A stretch of DNA of 64,000 bases from Aquilaria yunnanensis (Eukaryota; Streptophyta; Magnoliopsida; Malvales; Thymelaeaceae), in contig CM077600.1 in assembly GCA_039654915.1 (NCBI GenBank), forward strand, positions 26,272,953 to 26,336,952. Direction: 5' to 3'. The position numbers were made by a program, and so were the translations under genes. Positions 10,750-22,464 of this stretch are shown here, in pieces; positions within the stretch are counted from its first letter, which is position 1, and every line of letters begins with the position of its first letter. Below the pieces are notes generated by a model. That model was not told the origin of the DNA. It did no database searches and saw only the letters and a program-made list of their open reading frames with translations.

Positions 10750-12642
10750 TTATATTAACACCAAAGCACTAAAAGGGACCTTAAGCTGCCACTATTTTTT
10801 TTTTTTGCTATGAACTTGCCTACACTTGATTTTATATTACATAATCAAGTATTCTATACAATTTTTTTTGTGTTAATCTTATCTTTAATGGCTAAAAATT
10901 CTAGATTGGCATTATAGTTTTTTCCTTTTTCTTTTGCATCAAACATGTTGCCCTTGGTTCAAAATTGCTATCAAATAATTATCTCAAGTATAACAAATAT
11001 TTTATGAAACTTAAAATTTCAACTTAACAAATATGACCTAAGTTTATTCTACTATTAAAAAATATGTTTGAATATAAAATTTATTTCAATTAAGTTTTTT
11101 TTCCTAACTTGGATGAACAGACTATATAAAAGCTTAGATATCTGGTTCATCTTAGAGAAATAATATTCTATTCAAGCACCTATTATAAAAAAAATAAAAA
11201 ATTATTCTCTCCATCTAAAAAAAGATGGAGCATATTTCTTTTCAGGCTGTAAAAAAAGAATGAAGTGTTTTCATTTTCAATTTTTTTTTTAACATTTAGT
11301 TTGCCTTACTACTATCATTTAAACACTTATAACACAAAACCCAAGAAAGAATTTTTTTTTAATCTTCATTAAAACTCTCACTACCCAAAACCCCTAAAAA
11401 AATATTTTTTTAAACATCATTTAAAGTCCCACTACATGTAATCCAAAAATATTTTTTAATTTTAGTTTTAGGGATAACAATAAAAAAAATCATAAACTAC
11501 ATATATTTTAATCTCTGTGCTTAGAGAAATCCATCATCCATCATGGGATAAAAAGAGTATCATTGTAGCAAAGGTCGTTGGAAAAAATTTAAAATAGAAA
11601 ATAAAATCGGTGATTGTTTTTTATGTTTTCTATAAGTCTTTTTATGGTAAAAAATTGAAAAATCACTAAATTTAAAATTTTGTAGCAGTTATGTATTTGT
11701 ATTATATGACTATCGAACATGTCTAAAAATATGATGTTTATCAATTTATTTACGTTTTAAACTTTAAATATTTTTATTAGAACTTAAAAGTGCAATTTCA
11801 TATGTATATTTATCTATATTTGTTTCTATATATAATAAAAAGTGCAAAGATATAAAATGACTGAACCTTAAATAATAAGTTATTAATTTTCCTTTTAGGC
11901 ACTAGAAATTTATTCTATTTTAAGGAGTCTATTTTTCTATGGTTGACTAATTATATTAAAATAATAATTAATTAAAAGAGGCTTTCAAACATGAGTAATG
12001 TGAGTATAATTTCTAAATCAATTAGTAAGTGTTAATTACCAAAAAAAGATAAAAAAGCTATGCAAAACTTGACCTTTAATTTTAAAACAATCATATTGAC
12101 TTGGCTATAGAATAGAGGGTAACTGTAAATTTGAAACCTTAGGGTGAGTGTATTTTTTTATTAAAAGTCAAAAGTAAGGCAATTAAGCTTTTTTAGTGAT
12201 GCATTTGACATCATGACTCATATTTATGTCATAATTTCCAAAATAAATTTAATTTTGCTTAAGTTTCTTATTTAATATCCCACCTATGGACTTAACATAT
12301 ATTTTTTTATTTTAATAGAAACGTAAAACATTTATTAAAAATTTAGCTGATGTATCTTTAAAAACTCAAATTTATGGTAATACATTAATGATAAATTCAT
12401 TTAATGATTTGATCCAACTAATATAAGATATGTAATTAATCATTAGCTTTTTGAATCTAAAACATATTAACTTAACTGTTAATAAAATTACTAAATGCAC
12501 AATATCATTAAGTCCATTAAATTTAAATCTTTGATAAGATATAAAATATACGAGAAAGAAATTTTTATAAGTACTTTCCATCCCAAATAAAAAATTCTAT
12601 CATTTATTTGCAACCAATATCACCTACAGCATATTTTACATT

Positions 12643-12676
<34 letters not shown>

Positions 12677-14160
12677 ATAGGAATCAAACACAATGAGTAA
12701 GCTATTATAATCAATGATACAAATGAGGATAGTTATGATGAAATATTATAATAAAAATAATGTAAAAAATAGAAAATAAAACTAAAAAGAAATATATCTA
12801 CACCAAAACAATTAAAATCATTATTGCTACTGTTTATTTTGAACAATGTAATTAGAATTATTATTATTTGAGTAAAAAAATAACTTAGTATTTTGATTCA
12901 TATGAAATGCACATGTATAGTTACTAGTATTATAAAAATTATTATAAGAGATTGTATTGTAATATATTATAATAAATCCTATTGTTGTAATTTAAATATT
13001 TTGGGACAATGTATAAATTCTTAAAACACCTCTATATTTAAATTCTTTTTTATCAGAGACCTCATATTTTAATCTATTGCACTTTTCAATACGAGACCAT
13101 GGAAAAAGTTCATCAACACTATCCAACAGCCCAACGTATTCGCCTATTAGAAAATAATCTTTTTTACATATTATATACTAGCATCTTTTAAGGTTTAAAG
13201 TTTTTCATTAAGCTATCAAATTACATTTTTATCAATCATTGAAGTATTAAATTTAATTTTATAATAAATTTCTCTTTAAAACACAACATTAAGCACAAGA
13301 TTTTATCAATTTTATTTCCTTTTAATTTCAGTGAAATATTTTTATTAACACTTAAAAAGTACATTCATTGATATAAATTTTTTATTTTTCTATTTAATTA
13401 ATGCTTACATGCAAGATAAAAATATAAATAAAATTAGATGTAAGGTGCTCACTTGAAAAGTACACCAAATATATTAGTCAATTTATTTTCTTTTTAACTT
13501 AGATAAAATATACTTTTAAAATCTATAATCAAATTACTAGAGAAATATTCTCCTTCAATTTCTATGATTTATCTAAAATAAATTTCATACTTAACTTTTT
13601 TATGTTATCTTTTCATTCTAAAAAAATTTATAAACATTTTAATTTGTCTAAAAGGTTCAATTTGTTAACCTAACTAAAAATTGTTACATAATAAGTTCAT
13701 ATATTGTATACAATAACTATTTCATATATGAAAAAAAAAATTGATAATGCAAGTGTTGATTGAATTGTAAAAAAATTATTTCTTAATTCATTTTTTAAGA
13801 GAAAAGTTGTCAAATAATTTAAAATAATTTTAAAAAATTGATGTTATATAGACATAGTTACTCTAAGTTAATAGATTTTATCTAATCAGGACTAAATGAA
13901 ATATAATAAAAATTTTAGAACAAAAAAATATTGCTAAAAAGTTTAGAATCACTCTAGTACTTTGTTGGAGTACTCATTTCTATAATTTCTATTTTATCAA
14001 TAAATTTTGGCTATTAAAAAAAATAATGAAAAGGAAGCTTAAGTGTTAATGACTATCTACAAAATTTAGATAAAATATAGTATTGTATATTATTTTAAAT
14101 TAAAACCTATTGTTCTTTTTTAGAAATTTGTTAAAAAAATTTATTTTTGAAATATATTAT
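10750..14160. other. AT-rich intergenic DNA, no gene recognised
   Basis: Very AT-rich. I found no protein similarity, no plausible exon chain and no terminal repeats. The short open frames here have the low-complexity composition expected by chance. Confidence 0.6.
12644..12675. repeat. (ATT)n microsatellite
   Basis: About ten uninterrupted ATT units. Confidence 0.95.
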
Positions 14161-14261
14161 TATTTATTTAACTAATAAAAATTCTCAACATAATGTTAGA
14201 CAAATTTACAATAATTATATACACTTTATCGCTTGTGTGTATATATATATCCTTCTTTACA

Positions 14262-14298
<37 letters not shown>
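14262..14298. repeat. (AAT)n microsatellite
   Basis: About twelve AAT units, roughly 150 bp upstream of the P450 start codon. They create an artefactual poly-Asn / poly-Ile / poly-Leu open frame on both strands. Confidence 0.95.
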
Positions 14299-14443
14299 TT
14301 TTGGTGGCCCCTATTGCCAAATTTGACAGCTGGCAGTCAGACTTTGAGCGCGATATCTCAACCCTGCGCGGGGGTTGTAGTGTTATTAAAACCCAACGTT
14401 TCGGCGCTGGTTCCCATGCACATATACTTCCAAGTTCCAACAG

Positions 14444-15672
14444 ATGAGGCCTAATTCAAACTCTGGTTCGGCCACTAAAACCGACGGCACTTCTGCCGTG
14501 AGCCTCCTCTTACGGCGGTTCTTTATCTTGCAGGAGCTCCAAGTACTCGAGCTCTTGCTTGCCGTATTTGTTTTCATCGTGATCCATGCACTTAGACAAG
14601 GGAAGCGCCAGGGGCTCCCAGTATGGCTCCTCTTGGGGATGCTACCGTCGCTTGTCTCCGGCATCCGCACCGGCTTGTACGAGTGGATGTCGGACGTTTT
14701 GTGCCGCCAAAATGGGACGTTCCGTTTTCAAGGCCCTTGGCTAACCAGTCTCAACAGCGTGATCACGTGCGACCCTCACAACCTGGAGCACCTTCTCAAG
14801 ACGAAGTTTGCCGTCTTCCCAAAGGGCCGTTTCTTCCGTGACACGGTACGTGACCTCCTCGGTGACGGTATCTTCAACGCCGATGATGAGACGTGGCAGC
14901 GCCAGAGAAAGACAGCCAACACTGAGTTTCACTCGGCTGAGTTCCGCCAGCTAGCCAGGGACTCAGTGTTAGAGCTTGTCCTACCCGTTCTTCAAACTGC
15001 AGCCGAGAACTCAACGTGCGTCGACTTGCAGGACCTCCTTCTGAGACTAACCTTCGATAACGTCTGCATGATCGCCCTTCGAGTCGACCCCGGATGTCTC
15101 CGGCCGAACTTGCCGCAAATCCCATTTGCGCGGGCGTTCGAAGACGCGACGGAGGCGACAATGCTTCGATTCGTGATGCCGACGTTTGTGTGGAAGACGA
15201 TGAGGTATCTGAATATAGGGTCCGAGAAAAAGCTGAAGAAGTCGATCAAAGACGTCGACGAGTTCGCCGAGCAAGTCATTCGAACGAGGATGCAAGAACT
15301 GGCGGGGCAGCGAAACGGCGGCAGCCAACGTCGTTCGGACTTGTTAACGGTGTTCATGGGGCTGAAGGACGATAACGGCAAGCCATATTCCGAAAAATTT
15401 CTCCGGGACATCTGTGTAAACTTTATACTCGCTGGAAGGGACACGTCGTCCGTGGCACTGAGCTGGTTTTTCTGGCTGCTGCAAAAGAATCCGGCCGTGG
15501 AGGAGAAGATTCTAGAAGAAATTGCAAGATAGCTAGAGAGAGAGGAGAAGAAGAAGGTGTAGAAGGGGAAATAATTTTCAAGCCCGAAGAGATCAAGAAG
15601 ATGGATTATTTGCAAGCTGCTCTTTCAGAGGCTCTCAGATTGTATCCGTCGGTTCCAATCGATCACAAAGAG
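14444..15672 (+). pseudogene. CYP86B1-like: CYP86B1-like cytochrome P450, exon 1 (one frameshift)
   Basis: Family role: ER-bound fatty-acid omega-hydroxylase making very-long-chain omega-hydroxy acids for suberin polyester. The frame from ATG 14444 has a hydrophobic anchor (LELLLAVFVFIVIHAL), the hinge QGKRQGLPVW, the B-helix region RQNGTFRFQGPW, WQRQRKTANTEFHS for the C helix, and the I-helix oxygen-activation motif AGRDTSS. At about 15530 one base is missing, so the frame meets TAG at 15530-15532. One base over, coding continues to 15672: FKPEEIKKMDYLQ, then the K-helix EALR, LYPSVP and DHKE, followed by a GT donor at 15673. This matches the CYP86B exon border. The exon is far richer in GC than its surroundings. 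The single shift could be a sequencing error, but exon 2 is clearly ruined. Confidence 0.9.
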
Positions 15673-17107
15673 GTATATTAATCAACTTACAAACATAAAA
15701 TACAAGTTTAAGAAGTATTATTAGAGACACTAGGTAGCAGATAAACCAGATTGCTTGAATCTTAACCTACAAGTTGTTATGAAAATACTCTCTCTGATAC
15801 TAGTTTATCCATTTGTCTTTTTAAGAAATTTTGGAAATGCATGTCTTTTCGTGCTTTATAGAAAAGATAAAATGTGACCTATAAAAAAAGAAAAAGATAA
15901 AACGTGAACAATATCCTATTAGAAAATTTGATGCAAGTGCTTTTAACTGCCTTCAAACTCACATCTTTAATTATTAAATTTTAATATTTAAAATTTGGAA
16001 TATAATTATAATTAATAAACAAGAACAAAAATGCTAAATATACTAATATCTGTGTAAAATTTTCTCTTACTAGATGATCGATGTAGTAGGAAATAATTGC
16101 ATACAGAATTCTATGCACAACTCACTTCCATTGAAACTATCCACCAACTAATTAACACAAAATTTTGTAAAAATTTTAGTATATGTGACCTAAATGCTGT
16201 TTTTAATCATAAAATGAGATCGGTTGAAGAAACAAGAGACAGATGCAAGTGAAAGATTTCCATTTGTATTCTTGTCTTTCATGGATTCATGGCAGTTCAA
16301 GAATGACCAGCCTAATAATTAGCCATAAACCAGGAATAGAAAAGTTGTCTATTATATATTGAGTTTCTTTTGCAGCTAGATAAATAGTGCAGGGGTAAGA
16401 TATTAATTAATCCAATAATAATATTAACTAATTATACATCATTCTTCTCACATTTCCTGTAATTATTATTTACTTTCATGTGCATAAGTTCGTATTCATA
16501 CATCATTTTATAATTATTTTTCATTACTAAAAGGAATTAACTTAACCGTAAAATTGAATAGATATGCTTATTATAGAAACCGTGCTCATTTTTAAGCAAC
16601 GATTAACTTTTTCCCTTGTGGAAGAGGGGGTTGGTACATGTTTCGGTTGTTTACCTGTTGTGGTCAGTGTACGGTTTTCTTCACTCATGGCATTAAAAAC
16701 TAGTAATAAATCATTGGTGTCCCTCGAATAACTACGCAAGAGATTCCGGCGTCCTTTACCGGTCCGTCCCCTCAATAAATTCTTACCATGTGGGCTACTT
16801 TATAATTATTTTATGAGGCACAGGGCTAATTTTCAACAAGTGGAAAATTGAAGATTGTGAGATAGATTAGAGAGACTTATATATAGTAGATGTAGCCAAT
16901 TCAACACCACATTAATTTACACCTATTATTATAACTTGTAATCTGCTTGATTAGTTGATATGCTGTTTCTTATATTGATAATGGGATAAAAACTAATCTC
17001 AATAGCATAGAATGATATCTATAATTATACGTGTGGCCGCGCGCATTCCTTTTTTTTTTTTTTATACTATATATATATTCCTATAATTATGTGCGTGTGT
17101 GTGTATT
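15673..17107 (+). other. residual intron of the P450 gene (left of the CACTA insertion)
   Basis: Non-coding, AT-rich. It joins the exon 1 donor to the CACTA element. With the 58 bp at 22158-22215 it makes an original intron of about 1.5 kb. No other element was recognised. A minus-strand open frame at 16542-16775 resembles nothing known. Confidence 0.7.
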
Positions 17108-17127
17108 CACTACTAAAATATCACGCT

Positions 17128-17545
17128 TTTCCAACTGTTAATTTACCAACGGTTACGCAGTTGGTATTTACCAACGCGTAGAACTGTTGGTAATTATTTT
17201 CCAACGTGCACGCGTTGGTGAGGGTTTTAAAAAAATTTGACTGTTTTTTTTGTATTTTTCCAACGTGCAAACCGTTGGTAATTACCAACGGTCTTAGCCG
17301 TTGGTAAAATTCCAACTTCCCAGCAGTTGGTAAATTTTTTTTTTTTTTAAAATATTTTCCAACGTGCGCGTGTTGGTGAGGGCTTCAAAAAAATTTTACA
17401 GTTTATTTTTTCCAACGTGCAAACCGTTGGTAAAATTCCAACTTCCAGCAGTTGGTATTTTTTTTTTTTTGGAACTTTACCAACGGCTTGAGCCGTTGGA
17501 AGATTTTTTTTTTTTTTTTACCAACGGCTTTAGCCGTTGGAAGAT
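17128..17545. repeat. 5' subterminal repeat array of CACTA 1
   Basis: More than a dozen copies of CCAACGG / CCGTTGG and CCAACTG / CAGTTGG alternate in both orientations, often as complete inverted pairs such as CCAACGGCTTTAGCCGTTGG (17521-17540). In En/Spm such subterminal motifs are the TNPA binding sites. T-runs separate the pairs. Confidence 0.85.
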
Positions 17546-17967
17546 TTTTAATTTAAACGCTCCGTTTTGATTTCGGATTTCACCCCAGCGCCGTGACATG
17601 GTTTTAATTATTGAAACGGTGCGTTTTTTATTTCTGTTTTTTAAACCCCCCCCCCCCCGCGACTCGTCTTCTTCTTCTTCTTCTTCTGTGCTTCTCGACG
17701 TCTCTGTCTCCCTCTGCAAAATTGATCCACACGCACACACAGCACGTTCGTTTGAAGACCAAGGGGTGAAATTGCTTCGTTGAGCTTAGTAAAACGTGGA
17801 TCTGGTCTTCATTTCGTTGATCTGTAGGTTAGTGTGAATATTTTTCAATTTTTTTTTTCGAATTTCTTTCGGTTGTTTGTTGATAATGGGTTTTGATTTT
17901 CGTTGTTGTAGCTGATTTGAAGCTATTTGGAGGTATTTGAAGCAACTGAAGTCGGATTTGAGGTATG

Positions 17968-20150
17968 TTTGTTTAGAACGTATTTTTAATTTATTTATTT
18001 TCCAAAAATTAGTTAATATTCTGATTATTTCATTGTATTTTGGAGTAAAATTTGTGAAATATTTGTGATTTATTGTTGTTGATGGTTGGATGTTCTCTAT
18101 TTCGGTGCCCCATTATAATTTAACATTTATGTCCAATTTATTAGTTTTTTTTTGAATTTTCGGATTAAAAAAAAATAGAAAATAATTACTTTTAAGTAAA
18201 ATGTGTGGGTAATATATGTATATGTCAAAATATTGAGTTTAATTAAAAATAGTGAAAAAATTTTTGTCTGTTAATTGATTAGGTGGTATATTTAATATTT
18301 GTGTAAAATTAGTTTCTATATTTAGATATAATAAATAAGTACTTTGGAAGTAAATTATTTAGGTTGTATATTTATGTGTGAAATTATTTAGTTTAATTTA
18401 AAATAGTTAATAATAAGTTGTAAGTAAATTGATTAGGTAGTTTATTTAATTGTTGTGTAAAATTACTATGTAAGTAATCTACACTTAAATTTAGTTAAGT
18501 GTATTACTAAATAATAATATTATACATATATTTATGAACATTTGTAAAGAAAAACAAATACATAAACATCTATAAGCATAAATTTAGTAAATATGTTCAA
18601 AATATGTTTTCAACATTATTTTTCTAGGGAAATGAAAAAATTTCAATTTAATAATACCTTAAACTAAAATAACTTTAGATGTGGGTGATTGAATATCAAG
18701 TCATTTATGGCAAGAAAAATGAATTGTGAGAAAAGATAAAGAAAAAAGATGACTCCAATTTGATTAGCTTTAGATATTAAATATAACATGACTTGTTATT
18801 TATGTGGAAAATTATAATAAAAGAGAGTATAGAATAGTTTAATATTTCATTATGGTTGTTTAAGATCCAATTTGTTGAATCTGGAAGGGATTGTGTTTAA
18901 ATAAATGCTAGTGATTTTATACAATTATTACTACCACCCCAGGTTATAAAAAAAATGTGTTTCAAGTCGTACCAAGAATGCATCTTATGGTAAAAACTTA
19001 TAGGAATATGACTTCACAAATTGAATCATAAAAACTAATAGATCTCATGACTTCACCATACTACAGCCAAGGCAAAACTTTTGACTTTGGGTTAAATAGT
19101 CCTCTCAACTCTAAGGCCCAAATGGTTACTAGATTGTGATGAACGAAAGCCTAACTATTTTGTAAGCTTCAACTCTTTGCTTCTTCTTCTAAATAGCCTA
19201 TATGTGATTAAAGCAGTAGGTGAATAGACTCTTACCTTTTCCTTCTTCACCAGCTTCTTTTTGTGTCATGACTTAGGCACCTATCACCTATGCAGAAACA
19301 ACATTATTCTTCTTTCCTTTAGATCCCCCCACAGCTATTCTTACAAGCAAAAACCATATAATATATAAATATGAAAAAGATATGAAAAAGAAAGTATATT
19401 TTACATGCAAGATGTAAAATGAAAAAATATTGTAACAATTAAAGTTGTTGGATAGGAAAGTAGGAGATAATAGTAAGGACATATAACAGCTCAAAAATGC
19501 ATAAAGTAAACCAATCACAAAACTCAATTTCCCTTTCAACTCCTAAGGAAGAAACAGTATTCTTATTCCTAATTTTTATATGTTCCAAAATTTCTTTACT
19601 TTGTTATTGTAAAAGGTTATCAGCTTTTGATCTTTGCACAGTCTTTATGAGTAAGAATTATATTATTTTACCTAGCCTTCACTAGGAATTTGATAGGGTA
19701 AGAATCTAATGTATTTGTTTAGAACATATTTTTAATTTTTTTAATTTTCCAAAAAATAGGTAATATTCCGATTATTTCATGGTATTTTGTAGTAAAATTT
19801 GTGAAATATTGGTGATGTATTGTTGTTGATGGTTGGATTTGAACTAGTTGGGTTACCCATTATAATTTAACATTTATGTACATTTTCTTAGTTTTTTTTG
19901 AATTTTGGGATTAAATTAGAAATACAAAATAATTAATTTTAAGTAAAATGTGTGGGTAATATATGTATATGTCAAAATATTGAGTTTAATTAAAAATTGT
20001 GAAAAATTAGTTGTAAGTTAATTGATTAGGTAGTATATTTAATATTTCTGTAAAATTAGTTTGTATACTTTGTGGATAATAAATAATTTGGTTGGAAGTA
20101 AATTATTTAGGTTGTATATTTATCTGTGAAATTATTTAGTTTAATTTCAA
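17968..20150. repeat. internal direct repeat of CACTA 1 (two ~440-bp copies)
   Basis: Copy 1 (about 17968-18410) and copy 2 (about 19714-20150) share long near-identical blocks, for example TAAGTAAAATGTGTGGGTAA followed by TATATGTATATGTC, and both start TTTGTTTAGAAC. Between them lie about 1.3 kb of unrelated AT-rich DNA (18411-19713). The repeats fall in what looks like intron sequence of the transposon gene. Confidence 0.8.
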
Positions 20151-20925
20151 ATAGTATGGCAAGTTGGTTGAGGTAAGTTATTAAATTTTTTTAATTATCC
20201 GAATTAATTCTTTTTTTGGGAAAGAATACGTGTTTATTTATTTATGTTGTACTTAAAATTTTAGTATTATGACTGTTCACTCTACATTTTTCTGGTGATT
20301 TAGTTCGGTCTTTCCCATTTATTTTGTGTTAATTAATTTTTGATTAATTGTAAATTTAGTGATGTCATTAATATTTTTTTCTTCTTAGTAATTATCTTGG
20401 ATAAAATTAGATTGTGGGATAATTTCTGTATGGATAAAATAACAAACAAAGCAGTAATGATAATAATAATACTAATTTAATATTATTTTTTTTGTACCCA
20501 ATAATATAAACATAATAATGGTAATAATAATAATTATTACTAGTTGATTGTGGTAGTAGTAAGTTAGAAAATAATAAAAATTTTTGGTTACTGATAGTTG
20601 AAATAATATTCATAATAATATTAACTCCAAATAATAGAAATAATAATAATTATAATAATAGTAATAATAATAATACTAATAATTAAAATAAAACTAATAA
20701 TTATTTGCAATTATAATAATAGTAATAATTATTTTACTAATAATTATAATAATTATTAGAATTTTGTTTAAATTACGCGTTTATAGTAAACCCAAGACAA
20801 TATACCTAAACTTGTAAACCCTAAATCTGACAAAATCTAACCTAAACACCTGAACGTCTATAATCGTAGCAGTATGAACGCTATACCTAAGTTTAAACTG
20901 TAATAGACATTAACTTAGACCCTAA

Positions 20926-21255
20926 TCTGAGCAGTGTGCTATACCGGGACGCCGACAGCATGGTCCCATCCCGCCTATCGACATCACACAGACACCGCAA
21001 TTCAACGAGCAAGTACAGAAGATGATGGCGGAGGAGAATGCGCGAAGGGATGCGGAGTACGAGAGGAAGCTCGAGAGGATTCAGAGGAGACAGAGAGCAG
21101 AGATGGAGGCTCAAAGAGCTGCATTGGAGGCAAACCGGGCTCAGTTGGAGATTATTTGTCGTTCGCTAAACCTTCCATGCTCGCCGGCACAACCAGTTCC
21201 ACATTATCCTGATGACTCGGAGTCAGAGGATGATGAGATAGTCAGGACTCCGTGA
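20926..21255 (+). pseudogene. TNPA-like last exon of CACTA 1
   Basis: Opens after an in-frame TAA at 20923-20925 and ends with TGA at 21253-21255. The protein reads SEQCAIPGRR, PPIDITQTPQFNEQVQ, then a charged helix YERKLERIQRRQRAEMEAQR suited to a coiled coil, and an acidic tail SESEDDEIV. The same order (SEQHVVLGRRR, HVDVTQTPELTEQVE, YYERKLERLK) occurs in CACTA 2 on the opposite strand, so this is the conserved C-terminal part of the second transposon protein. Everything upstream, including the DNA-binding part, is deleted. Confidence 0.8.
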
Positions 21256-21624
21256 TGGGCGTCATCAACAGGTTAGCGCATTTCTGTAGTTCTTGTATTA
21301 GAGCATGGCAACATAATTATTTTTAGACCTAAATCAGACTGACTTGATATTTATGAAATGTGTAAGCCGTTGAATGTTGAATGCTTTCTTTCAGATATAT
21401 CTGTTATTGCTTTAATTATGCTGTAGTTGAGAATATTTTATTTCAATTACGTTGGCATAGTTGTGTAATGTTTATTGCTGAGTAAAGCCGGGCGTACTTT
21501 TGAATTGGTAATTTACTTTTGAATGTGGATTGAAACGGGGAAAAATACAAAAGAACCGAAACCTGGAACGTTTAATATACATAACGAACGCGCAAATGTG
21601 AAACCAACTTTCGCGAAGGGTCAG

Positions 21625-22135
21625 TACCAACGGCTTTATAACAGCACCGTTACCAACTTCCGCCAGTTGGTAATTACCAACAGTTGGTAACTTACCAACT
21701 GCCAGCAGTTGGTAACCCATTTACCAACGTGCAGCAGTTGGTAGTTTACCAACTGCTGCGCGTTGGTAAGCAGTTGGTAACCCAGTTACCAACGTGCAGC
21801 AGTTGGTAGTTTACCAACTGTTGCGCGTTGGTAAGTTACCAACGCACAGCAGTTGGTAATTTACCAATGTGCAGCAGTTGGTAAGTTACCAACGTGCAGC
21901 AGTTGGTAACTTACCAACGGCTGACAGTTGGTAAATTACCAACTGCTGGCAGTTGGTAACTATAACTACGCGATGGAAACCGAGTCCTTTAAATGACCGT
22001 TGGTAATTACCAACGTGTACACGTTGGAATTTACCAACGTGTTATTAGTTGCGCGTTGGTAAAAAATTTTCCAACGTATCGAATACCAATTGCCATTTAC
22101 CAACTGCTGCACGTTGGTAAATGGCAGTTGGTAAA
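21625..22135. repeat. 3' subterminal repeat array of CACTA 1
   Basis: A dense run of about 30 TTACCAAC / GTTGGTAA motifs in alternating orientation, many as perfect palindromic pairs around GCAGCAG or TGCTG spacers (for example TTACCAACGTGCAGCAGTTG). Density is higher than at the 5' end, as is usual for CACTA elements. Confidence 0.88.
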
Positions 22136-22215
22136 GTCGGTGATTTTAGTAGTGATTCTCTCACAATGCATAGACGACGTAGCCAAAAAAACTTATCGTG
22201 TTCGTTTAATTTCAG

Positions 22216-22448
22216 GTAGTTGAGGACGATATATTCCCAGATGGAACAGTGCTGAAGAAAGGAACTAAAGTAATATACGCCATGTATGCAATGGGAAGGA
22301 TGGAAACCATTTGGGGAAAGAACTGTAGAGAGTTCAAGTCGGAGATGTGGCTGAGGGAGGGGAGATTCACGACTGAATCGGCCTACCTCTTCGCAGCCTT
22401 CAACGGCATCCTGTGGCTGTGCATCGGCAGAGATTTCGCCTACTACAG
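22216..22448 (+). pseudogene. CYP86B1-like: CYP86B1-like P450, exon 2 (truncated, decayed)
   Basis: The acceptor TTTCAG ends at 22215 and joins in frame to exon 1 (DHKE plus VVEDDIFPDGT). The exon reads KKGTKVIYAMYAMGRMETIW, GKNCREFKSEMWL, GRFTTESAYLFAAFNG and GRDFAYYS. The PERF element is FKSEMW where the family has FKPERW. The haem-binding loop reads FNGILWLCIG: the cysteine is present, but Gly-Pro-Arg before it has become Ile-Leu-Trp. Coding stops at 22448, where CACTA 2 begins inside FAYYQMK. About the last 50-70 residues are missing and I did not find them beyond CACTA 2. This exon alone shows the gene is dead. Confidence 0.92.
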
Positions 22449-22464
22449 CACTAAAAAAAATCCT

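Larger units (their letters stand above)
17108..22154 (+). mobile_element. CACTA (En/Spm) transposon 1, complete ends, internally deleted
   Basis: The left end reads CACTACTAAAATATCAC and the right end, reverse-complemented, CACTACTAAAATCACCG. The outer 12 bases are identical and begin with the diagnostic CACTA. Both sides carry the 3-bp target duplication ATT (17105-17107 and 22155-22157), the size CACTA transposases make. Inside each end lie dense subterminal inverted CCAACGG / CCGTTGG motifs. A GC-rich leader (17570-17960) with a pyrimidine-rich patch and two GT-type donors precedes AT-rich intron-like DNA, and only the last TNPA-like exon remains (20926-21255). TNP2 is missing, so the 5047-bp element is non-autonomous. 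It lies in the same direction as the P450 gene, within its intron. Confidence 0.93.

Noticed and set aside
14193..14447. Open frames with poly-Asn, poly-Ile or poly-Leu around 14262-14298
   Set aside because: They are translations of an (AAT)n microsatellite in different frames.
14992..15615. 207-codon minus-strand open frame opposite P450 exon 1
   Set aside because: It is the antisense shadow of a GC-rich coding exon with clear P450 motifs; it shows no domain of its own.
20407..20760. Tyr/Asn-rich open frames in 20.4-20.8 kb
   Set aside because: They come from imperfect (AAT)n / (ATT)n low-complexity sequence within CACTA 1.
21625..22135. CRISPR-like array of short repeats
   Set aside because: The repeats alternate in orientation, spacing is irregular and they sit just inside CACTA ends; they are transposon subterminal motifs in a plant genome.
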